This document shows, one piece after another, positions 1 through 12,000 of a DNA stretch of 51,865 nt (position 1 is its first letter; each line of letters opens with the position of its first letter). A model generated the notes under the pieces. That model saw only the letters and a program-made list of their open reading frames with translations. It did no database searches and had not been told where the DNA came from. A program made the position numbers and the translations under genes. This DNA comes from Actinomycetes bacterium (GTDB lineage: Bacteria > Auribacterota > JAJCYG01): the NCBI GenBank assembly GCA_029263055.1, contig JAJCYG010000015.1, positions 1 through 51,865 of the forward strand, given 5' to 3'.

Positions 1-1
1 A

Positions 2-3000
2 ACCTTGTCTGATCGAATTGTTTTTAATTTTGTGAAGGTTCATGCAGGTTTTGGTGGGACCAATGGTAAAGATAATAATGCTCAAGTTGATTTGATTTTT
101 GATTCAACCCCAGGAGCTAAAGATTCTCGTTATGAAGTACGTTATGGGGATATTGACTTTTTGGCGGCAACCATAGGGATTACACCTACACGAGACTTTA
201 ATTCTCAACCACAACCTACTTTTCTTGATTTGAGTGCGAGCTTTCCATTTTTTATGGGAATCAACAAGCCGGTTGCTGAAACCTTTGCCGGAAATATTGG
301 ACAACAGTTTGATTTAGCCAATACTGAGTTTGTTTATGTGTGGGATCAACAACAGTTGCGTGTAGGAGCTGTTTTAATTTCTCAAAGTACTAATATATTT
401 TCTGTGCCAGCCAATAGTTCTACAATTGATTTAGGTGGAATGACCCAAGGAAGTTCAGCAACGTCAGATATTACAATCTACAATGGTGGTGCGACAACCA
501 TGACCATTGATTCTGTGAGCGCCAATCATGGTGCGGTTTCTTTTTCAACAGATGGAAATACATTTAGTACCACTCTAAATGCTCTTACTGTGAAACCAAA
601 AAGTTTTGTTGCTTTATCTGTGAAACTCGATTCCGCATTGCCTGCAGCAACCACGGGTACTAATGCTGGAGTTGTGACAGTTGATGTGGCGAATCCAGGG
701 AGTGATTTTACTTATAACTTTACTTCACAGGTGCTCCCTTTTGAGCCAGCTTTAGCTTTTGATCAACGTGTCACATTTACGAATGGGCTTTTTACAATAG
801 ACCAATCTATTTTGCCTACAGGTAAGACAGTTAGTTTTTATGGTGTGACATATGATGGAACAACCGGTAAAGAACTTTTCTTAACCTCAAATGGTGTTTT
901 AGCATTTGGTCCAGAGCCTGATCCTTTTACTGTGAATGTGGCTCACTTTTTGGGTGGAACATCGAGCAATGAACCACCTAAATTGGCTCTTTCACACTAC
1001 TTCTTGAGCACATCATCTGGAGCCCCTTATCTTAAAGTACATGCTGATCATTTAGAAATTTACTATTCAAATATTAGAGAGTTTCCAGGCACTTATACGT
1101 TTAGAGTTAAAATATATTATGATTCGGCACCAGCTGTTAAAGATGCTCATTTTGAAATTCAGTATTTGTCGATGACAGGTGATCATGGGATTTTTGGTAT
1201 CAGCCCAGGTTTTAATTTGAGTCCTGTGACAGCAGAAATTGACTTAACAGGAGTTGCTTCTCCTTTTGATGCGACACAAGGCCAAGAAGCAATCTTTCAA
1301 GAATTTACTGGAGGAGGGGATAGCACTGACTTAACTAATATTACGTTTGATTTTTCACCTATTAATCCAGCTGATACTCCTGCTAATTTTAAATATCGAT
1401 TAACTCGTTCTGCCACCACGCCAGGAAAAGAGATTCCTATTGTCAATGGAACTCCTTTTACGGTTAATGCGGCATTATTAGGAGGAAAAACATTTACTTT
1501 CTTTGGTGTGGAGTATGATGGTTCTGCTGGAAAAGAACTCTTTATTTATGAAGATGGCTATATCACATTAGGCGCGCAGTACAACAGTAATAACCAACCT
1601 AGTCAACAAAACTTTATTGGAAATAATGAATCGACACCACGTCCACCTGCTATTGCAGGATTGTGGAATGATTATGACACCTTAGATTTTGGAGTGGTTT
1701 CAGCAGACGTTCAAGCAGACCGCTTGGTTGTTTCTTACTTTGATATGGATAATACCGATAATGGTCAACCTGTGACCATGCAAATCCATCTCTATTTTAA
1801 TTCTGCTCCAGGAGCTAAAGATTCGCATGTTGAAATTATCCATGGTAATAGTGTGGCTACAGAAGGAACTTTAGGAATAACTCCTGGAGGAACCCCTAAC
1901 GGAAATACGTCTAAATTTCAAGACTTAGATATCAGTGGATTAACGCTTCCATATTATGATCTGTCGGGCCAAGCGATTTACGAACGATTCACCAATAGTA
2001 CTGGCCTCAAATTTGATTTGCCGCTTCAGTTCTTTGCTTTTTATCCGAACAATCTTACAGCAGATGCTTACACGATGTTTGATGCTTCAATCGTAACGCC
2101 AGGCATACAGGTTTCACCTGCTAATGGAGGCTCTAATTTTGATTTAGGAGCCCCTGATTTAAATGCCCAATTAAGTAAACGAATCTTTGTTTTTAATAAT
2201 AGTGGTTCTTCAGAAACCATTAACAGTGCAACCCTGTCATCTGTGACAAACAGTGGAGCTGGATTTACTCTTTCAAGTGATAAGGGAGCCACGTTTACTG
2301 CTTCTCCGCTTGCTTCATTTAATATCGGTGCTAATACTTGGGGTGGAGTCGATGTTAAATTTGATCAAAGCGCCTTAAACGTGTTGCTTGGTTTAAATAC
2401 GGCTTCATTAGATATAGATACAGCAACAGGGCCAGATCCTAATTACACAGTGCGTGCTGAAAAACTCCCATTTGATGAAAGCTATACAGGGCATGTCCAA
2501 TTAGTTCCAGCAAACTTTACTTCAAATGGGATTTCAGGTGGAGCCCATGCCGATGGTAATTTTAGGTTTAACTTGCCATCAAATGAATCGTTTTCTTTTT
2601 ACGGAAATGTATACACTCAAATTTTTGTCAACGTAAGTGGATATTTAACTTTTGGTGGAACTGATACAGATGGAGAACCAGGAAATGATGCTGATTTCTT
2701 GAATGGAGAGTTGCCAAGAGTGGCCTTATTCTGGCGCAATACTGATTTTAATACAGGTGTGAATGGAAAAATCTATGTGAATGTAGATGATACGACAAGC
2801 CGTACCATTGTTTCTGCAGATAAAGCGGTCATTACGTTTGAAGGAGTTCGTCTTAATATTAGTAATGATTTTATTTGTCGATTAAATGTTCAAGCAATCG
2901 TTCATTTTGATTCGAGTTTTGGAGCTAAAGATGGATGGGTTGAAGTGATTCTAGGTGAAAATAGAGTTCCAGCAGACAATTATTTTGTGAACCGAACGAT

Positions 3001-6000
3001 TACAGGAATTGCACCAGGAAGCAGTTTGGATATCAATGGGGTTGGAGTTGACTTATCAAATGATTTGCCTCTGATTGCAGGAGAAAATAAAGCGGTCTTT
3101 GAACGGTTTGTTGAAAATGGAAATATTAATGATCTTGATTACCAATTCTTTCAATATTTACCCGATGGCTCAGCCCATAAATCGAATCCTGTTATAGGAA
3201 AGAATATTTATACCAGTGGTGTGAGTGTGGTGCCACTTCCATCAAATGGAACAGTTGATTTTGGCAATATACTTGGAAGTGAAACCTACTTTGTTCACTT
3301 AATTAATGCTGATATTACAGATATGAATTTCTCTACTTCTTCAACAAGTGGTGCGATTTCATTTTCAACAGATGGAACAACCTATACAGCAACGTTAACC
3401 AATGTGCTTGTTCCTGCTCGCTCCTTTGTTCGTTTGTTTGTAAAATTTGATTCTACAGGATTAGTCCAAGGAGCACATACAGGAACATTTAGAGTGTTAA
3501 GTGGGACATTGGGCTCGGTTCCTGGAAGTCCGCTCATTTACAATTTTACAGCCGAGGTTGTTTCTTTTGACACTAATTTGGGTACAGCCATTGATGTGTT
3601 GGATCCAAATTTTGATAACAGTGATAATACAAGTTATCGTTTTGATGCTGCAGCTGGATGGCCTGTTGGAAAGACCTTTACTTTTTATGGGCAAACATTC
3701 GATGGAACAACAAATAACCATTCTATTTATATTAACTCTAATGGAAATATTACTTTAGGATTGGGAGACACAAATCAAAACGAAAACAATTCCACCCACC
3801 GTTCAGGTCGACCTCGTATTGCTGCCTTTTGGGATGATTTAGACTTTAGGGATGGAATCGGAAAGGTTTATTTAAGAGTTGATGCTGACAAGTTAGTGAT
3901 TACTTATGATGCGGTGAATGAAGATGGAACAGGCAACTTGGTTAAAGCTCAGGTTGTTCTCTATTTTGATACGTCTACAAACTCAGGGGATGCTTATGTG
4001 GAAATTCGTTATGGTGATGTTACCATTAATGATAGCTTGGTTGGGATCAGTGCTGGATTTAATTTAGATAATTCTTCTACTGAAATAAATTTTAATGGTT
4101 CAGGTATTCTTCCGTTTAAAGGGACTAAGAATCAAGCTATTTATGAACAGTTTAGTGGTTCCAGTGGTGATAATTTTGATCTCGATTTTTCAAAATTATT
4201 TTTTATGCCAAATGGAACAAGAGCAAATTCTTATACTTTGTTTGGTTCCAATCTTTTTGATAGCTCTGTACAAATATTCCCTGCTGTCCCAGGTCCGATT
4301 GCTTTTGGAACGGTCTTGGGAAGTGCGACACAACATATTTCAGTCTTTAATGGAAGCTCAACAAACACGATCACATTTGATTCGATCGTCAGTAGTCACT
4401 CAAGCATTACTTTTTCTGAAGATGGTTCAACTTTTACCTCAACTCTGACAAACTCGTTTGACGTTTCACCAAGAAGTGTGAAGATTTTATATGTTCGCTT
4501 TACTGGGAGTGCAGATGAATTAAATACTGGGCAATCTGGAACTGTAACATTAACAGATGCAGGAACAGCAGGAAGCCCGTTTGTTTATAGTTTTACAGCC
4601 ACTCCTCTTCCTTTTGAAACAAGTTTTGGGACTGACTTGAGTTTAGGAGACAGTCAAGTGGTTGAAGTTACTTTGCCTGCAACAAAGCAAATTACATTTT
4701 ATGGAACAGCTTATACCAGTATTTGGGTCAGTTCAGATGGTTTTATTAACTTTGGTACCTCCGGTGATGTGGACAACAGTGAGGGTGAAGCTGACTTAAG
4801 GGCTGACACACGTCCTCGAATTGCTGTTTTTTGGCAAGACTTAGATCCTACTGAATCTGGCTCAGGACAAATCTATGCCAATGCATTAACAGATCGTATT
4901 GTTGTGACCTATGATCATGTTCGATTAGATAGCAATACATTCCGTGAAGGAACAGCTCAAGCTGTTATTTATTATGATACAAATACTTCTTCCAAAGATG
5001 CTCGAGTTGAAGTGACCTATGGAGATGTGACATTACTGAATGCTTTAGTTGGTATTGGTTCGGGTAGTAATAGATCACCAGAGTTGGCAGAGGTTAATTT
5101 AGATGCCTTAACCTATCCACAAACTGTGACGCGTCGATTTAACTTTTATGAACTTTTTACTGGAAGTTCTGGTGATAATTTTGATTTACAAAATAAATTC
5201 CGTGCTTACTTGCCAAATTATGATGGTCGCGGATACTTTATTGTTAATGAAACTGTTTTTGGAGATGTTCGATTTACTCCAACCGCTACTTCTTCAGTGA
5301 ATGGAAGTCTGTCATATGGAAATCAGTTACAATCAAAACAAAAACAACGTCGATTTTGGATCTATAATGGAACCACTGCTGCAAAAAGTGTGGATGTGGT
5401 GAGTTCAAGTACTGCGCTTACGTTGACAGACGATCACTTGACTTTTGAACAGACTTTACGTGCCGCAGATGCTTTACCAGACCCTGTTGCTGTCGGCATT
5501 GGCAAGTTTTCGTTTGTGACATCACAGTTAGATACAACAGGAGTTGCTGCGGGTGATTTTGCGGCAACAATCCAATCAACCTATAATCCAACGGTAACTT
5601 ACGATGTTTCCGGCCGAGTCCTCCCATTTAGTCCGGGAGTCAATGACATTGCTCAAGTATTTGTGGATGACACGGATTCAAATACTATTTCATTAGGTGC
5701 TAAAACAGCTACTTTTTATGGCACATCTAGAACTCAATTGTTTGTCAATTCAAATGGAAATATCACCTTTGGTTCGAGTGATCCAAATGGTTCGTCTGAA
5801 AGTTTGAATAGTTCTCTTGATAGAATTGCTATTTTGTGGGATGACTTAGACCCTACTGAAGGAGGCACTGTTTATGTGAATACAACTCCAACAGATCGAA
5901 TCACCATTACTTTTGATGAAATAGATCAAGATGGAACAAGTACAAACAAGGTTTCAGGACAAATCGATCTTTTTTACGATACAGCCAGTAGTAAGTCAAA

Positions 6001-9000
6001 AGTGGTTCTCAAGCCAATGGACATTGACATTAATTCTAATGGAGTCTTTGGGATTTGGAAAGCAAGTGTCAATAATGCTGAAATCGATTTTACTGATAGC
6101 TCTATTTTCCCATTCACTTCAGCTGCAAATGATTCTATTAGAGAACAATTTGATACATCGAATGTGAATGGAAGCGACCATTATCAAGAGATAGAACATC
6201 AGTCTTTTACATTTATTCCTGATGCTGCAGGTACGAGCTATACGGTTTATGAAGGGGAGTTAACAACAGCTAATTTATTATTTGATCCTGTGCTTCCAGG
6301 GCCGATTAACATGGGAGATGTGCATCAAGGAGTTGTGGGGCCAACAACTACATTTACGATTACTAACAATACGGGTGCAGATGTTAACTTAACATTCTCA
6401 ACCGTGCCAAATGAACCAAATATTACGTTTGGTTTGGGAAGTCCTGTGCTTGTTCCGGTTAATTCATTTGTTCAACAAACAGTTCAATTTGATGCCACTG
6501 CTGCAAGTGTGGGTGGGTTTAGCGGGGTCATTCGAGCTAATGATACAGTGACGAATTTTGACTTTAATTACAATGGAACCGTAGTTCCATTTGAAGCAAA
6601 TCTTACCCCAGTTAATCAAGACTTAAACTCAGGTGGTTCAACCAGTACGTATAATCGGAATATTGATTTAAATGGTAAAAACTTTACTTTTTATGGAACA
6701 ACTTATACAAATCTTTTCTTAAACTCAAATGGGAACATTACATTTGTTAATGCGGATACAGATACAACAGAAAGTCATGGCGATTTTGTGAATAGTGGGC
6801 GCCGTCCTCGTATTGCTTATATGTGGGATAACTTGATCGAAGGAGCAGGAAAAATATTTGCTAATACTAGTGCAAGCTTTGTGCTTGATCCAGCAGCAAA
6901 TGAATTAAAAGTGAATTTGGTTAATGTTGATTCAGATGCTGCCGGTGTTGGTTCTAACAATGTGCAGGTTCGCATGCATATGGATGGTCATCCTAATGGA
7001 ACTGATGGAATGATTGAGTTTATCTTTGGAAATATTGATTTAATTGATGGTTTGATTGGTATTAGCCCGGGTGAAGGATTGAGTAATCAAAATCAAATTA
7101 ACTACGCCGGAGGAGGAACTCTTGCTTCACCTCCATTAACTGCAGATCCTTTGCAAGCAATCTATGAGCTTTTTGCAGGAAATGGTGGAAATGAAAATAA
7201 TGATTTAGATAATAAATATTTTGCATTCATTCCGACAAATAATGACAAAACAGAGTATCGCTTAGTGACAAGTAGTGTCTTAAACGGATTTGTTTTTGAT
7301 CCAGGAACGACGGTTGAATTTGGCACAGTCTTAGGTGAAACCATTGTTCCTATAAAAGTATATAACTATAGTGGAGGGGCAGTTAACTTTACTTCGATCT
7401 CTTCATCTAATGCAGCGATTAGTTTTTCAACAACCTTTAATGGAACCTATGAAAACAATATGGCGGCTCCACCATCTGTTTCAAGTAATTCGGTCTTAGA
7501 ATTATTTGTCAAATTTGATGGAACCAATGCAGCTGCTTTAACAGGAAGTAATACCGGCACAAATGTGATCAATTTTGTCGATAGTCGTTCTGGTGGAACC
7601 GCAACAAATTTTAGCTTTACAGCAACGAACTTGCCTTGGGTTGATCCATCAACGCACCGTGACTTAACAGCAAACGAATGGTCTGGCAGCACTTCTAATG
7701 ATCAAACTCGAGAAATATTGCTCCCAACAGGAAAACGAATTCGTTATTATGGCCTTGAGTTTGATCGTTTCTTTATTCATATGAATGGTTATATTACGTT
7801 TGTGAATGCCTCTAATGATAGCAGTGAAACAACGAGTGATTTTAATCATCAAAATGTGCCGCCTCGTATTGCTATTTTTTGGGATGACTTGAGTCCTAAA
7901 CGAACGCCTGATGGAGGAACGATTTTAGTTAATGCTATTGATTCAGGAGGCGGTGTCTTAGAAGTCAATAGTACATCTGAAGCCATTGTAACATTTGAAG
8001 CGGTTCGAAAAGATCAGCTCCGTTATTTGCCTTCAACAGGACAATTAAGAATGACTTTGGTGGATGCGGGTAGTACAGATAAAACAGACAGTTTTGTTCG
8101 AGTGACTTATGGCGGTGTGAATTTAGAAGATGGGATTAATGGAAATGATGGGTTAGCAGGTATTCACCCTGGATATAACCTCTCTCCTGTGACCACTGAA
8201 AGAGATATCAGTGCGGTGACACCTCTTGTTGCGGGTAGATATGAATCGATTTTTGAATTGTTTACAACAGGTCAGGTGTTTGATTTAGGGGATAATATTT
8301 TATGGTATTTACCTGATGGTTCTTTCTTGAGATCTTACCCAGCTGTGCAATTAAATAGTTTTAACACCACAAACTTATTGACGGTGAATAACACGATTGA
8401 TTTTGATGGAGTCAGTGATGAGATAACTCGAACCATCTATCTTTTTAATAGTGACACATCAGCCATTACAGTTGCTTCTATTTCGAGTAACCATGGAGCG
8501 GTTAAATTTAATATTAATGGAACAGAACAAGCTTCATTTACAAATGTAAATGTTCCTGCTCGAAGCATGTTGGTTATTCGTGCTATTTTTGACAATCAAA
8601 ATGCTGCGGCTCGATTAGGTCCCAACTCAGGAACCATTACAGTTGATATGCCTAATCCAATTACAGATCAAGTCTATTCTTTTACAGCTAAAGGATTGCC
8701 ATGGGTTGATTTTTCAAGTCATGTTGATTTTTCATCTGTTTATTTTGACGACACTTCTCTTCAAATAAATTTACCTGCAAATGAAACATTTACTTTTTAT
8801 GGGATTACCTATTCAAACTTTTTTATGTCGTCTAATGGATTGATTTCTTTTGGTTCATCTGAAACAGATGGCTCTGAAACAGCAGGTGAATTTTTAGGTG
8901 ATAGCCATGCTTCTATTGCTTTCTTCTGGGAAAATTGGAATGAAGAGTTTGGTGGAGATATCTTTGTTAATGCGGATGATACAACGAGTCGAACCATTGT

Positions 9001-12000
9001 TGATAATGAAAAGGCAGTGATTACTTTTGACCGAGTTCGTCGTGATACAACTACGCCACGTGTGATTGGTACGGTTCAGGTTGTCTTGCATTTTGACAGT
9101 TCTGAAAATTCAGGCGATGGCTGGGTTGAAGTTATATGGGATGATTTCTCCTTTCAAGATGTGAATACAACAGATATAGGCCTTGTTGGAATTACTCCGG
9201 GATTTAATTTGAGTGGGTCTAATCAAGTTGATTTTAGTTCTTCTACTTTCTTTGAAGGGACAACACAGCAAGCAATCTATGAACGTTTTGGCAGTAATTT
9301 TACGAGCCAATTTGATTTAGGCTTTAGTTCCATGGCGTTTATCCCTGTTGATAATGGTGATAAAGCTGCTTATCGAGTGATTCGTACCTCTGAAATTAAT
9401 TCCGTATTGATCAAACCAGATAATGGAACTGCTTTAGATTATGATGTTGTGACCAAGCCTGAATTAAAGAATGTAGAAATCCTCAATGGAACAGCTGCAG
9501 CGATTAGTGTGAATGTGGCTCAAACAGGGACGCCACACAATGCGATTAGTTTTTCATCAGACGGTACTGCTTTTTCAACAGCTCTTGCAGGGGTTAATGT
9601 TGATCCAGGTGAAATAAAAATTATCCGAGTCAAATTTGATCCAGATGGAACTAATACAGTTTATGGAACAGGTAATAATGGAAACATTCGTATTACAAGT
9701 GCGGCGCTTCCTGGAGGAATGGTTGACTATACCTTTACAGCCAATGTGATTCCATTTGAATCTGATTTTGGGAATGCGGTTGATATGAGTGGTTTCACTA
9801 CAGCACAACAAATTAGCTTACCTGCAGACAAACGTATTTCTTATTACGGCATCCATTATACTAAATTAAATGTGAGTGAAGATGGTCACATTACTATGGC
9901 TGAAAGTGATTTTGCCTCGACTTTAGATAATTCTGAGACTGAAAATGAATTTCTGACTTTCTTTGTCCCTCCATTGGCTGTTTTGTGGGATGACTTTGAG
10001 CCAGATACACCGTTTGGTGGAAAAGTTTATGTTGATGTTCGTGCTAACAAGATTGTGATTACTTGGGACCGAATAAAAGAAGGAAGCACAGCAACAGGAC
10101 GATTGACAGCGCAACTTTCTATTACTTATACCTCTTTAGGCACAGCTAACTATGATTCCAAATTTTATTTTTCATACGGAAATGTGACTGTTACTGATGG
10201 ATTAGCAGGTGTGAGTCCTGGAGATAGTTTTAGTTTTGCCAATGAAGTTGATTTGACAGCGCAATCTAATTTGGTGGGAACATTTAGACAGGGTATCTAT
10301 GAAGTTTTTGAGACTTCTGATAATGATTTGAGCGGAAAATTCTTTTGGTTTACTTCCAACCGAACAGATGGAAGAGCCTACACCATGAACCCAACTCCAT
10401 TCCCAACTCGGACAGATTTTGAAGCTGCGGGGGGTGGTTCAGGTTTTCATGCTCAAGGGGATGTGCGTAGTGCTGCCTCGTTAACTGTGATTCCAAATGC
10501 AGAGGTTCGTTTTCAATCATTGACGGGTCCAGATTTACAAATTGCATTGACCAACACATTAGGGGAGTACGATGTTTATTTGAACGAAACAACAAATTAT
10601 CAAGTGACGATTACACCTCCTGATGAAGAGGGTGTGTTGTCATCGACTCAAACGGTTGCTGTTCCTGGCGACTTTCCAAGTAACACAAAAGACTTTCAAG
10701 TTAATCCACTCTTTAAACAAGAAGCAGCGACTGTTTTAGTTGCAGATGTGGGAATGGGCAATGGTGCGGCTTGGGCTGATTTTGACCAAGATAGTGATCA
10801 AGATTTGATTGTTGTTAATGACAGTGGTTTGGCCATGTACTCTAACAATGGAAATGGAACGTTTACTAATGTAACAGGTGTTGCCCAATTAGGAAGTGTT
10901 GCTGGTGGCCGTAAAGTGGTGGTTGGAGATTATGATAACAACAACTATCCAGATATTTATGTGGTGCGGAGTGGAGCCAACTCTTTATTAACCAACAATA
11001 CCAATGGAACATTTACAGATGATGCCACGCTTGCAGGAGTCGATGAAAGTGGCAATGGATTTGATGTGACGTTTATTGATGCTGATTTTGATACGTATCC
11101 AGACATCTATGTGATCAATGAAGGAGCTAATGTTTATTATCAAAATAATCAAAATGGAACATTTACAGATCGTACCGGCACTTCTGATTTAGGTGAAGCA
11201 GGATTGGGTCGCGCTGTGGCAGTAAGTGATATTAATGGAGATGGATTGCCTGATCTTTATGTGGTTAACCGTGGCGGAGCCAATGTTCTCTTTACAAATG
11301 ATGGAGATGCTACATTTACAAATGCCACAACAGGCTCTCAAACAGGCGATACAGGTGAAGGGCGTGCAGCAACCTTTGCTGACTTTGACAATGATGGGGA
11401 CTATGATTTGTATGTGGTAAATAATGGCAGTTCAAATTTTTATCAAAATAATGCAGGTATCTTTAGTCTCAACACAACTGCCTTAATTGATTTTATTGGA
11501 ACCTCTATTGTGGCTCATTGGGAAGATGTTAATGGCGATGGTCATGTTGATTTGATTGTTGGATTATCTTCAGGTATGAAACTCTTCTTAAGTAAAAAAG
11601 ATGGCGCCTTTGTTGATGCTGCTGATAATGCGGATGCCACAACAGGTTTGCGTGAGGCGACTCATATTAGTTCACACGATACGAATCGAGATCGTAAAGT
11701 TGATCTTTATGCCGTGATCAGTGATGCCACAACAAGCGCGAACGAATTGTACGAAAACCAAGGAAGCACCCAAAACACCTTAGGTATTGTCTTAAGCGGC
11801 ACATCACAGTATGCAGAAATCACAATCGTTGCAGGCGGTGTGACACAAACTCGCTACATTAATGGGACGGATAGTGGCGCAACACATCTCTTTGGATTAG
11901 GTGCCAATACAACTGTTTCTTCCATCAGCGTTTGGTTTGCCTCAGGCACAACCCAAAACCTCTCAACCCAATCCGCCAACCAAACCCTCACCATCACAGA

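Noticed and set aside
5..7. TTG codon at the left edge as the start of the giant gene
   Set aside because: It falls inside a nidogen-like module (the DRIV/YGDI part), and the frame is open to the window edge, so the real start lies upstream.
2068..11420. Many 60-117-residue ORFs on both strands inside the giant gene
   Set aside because: They are shadows of the long frame, have no ribosome sites and show no recognisable domain.
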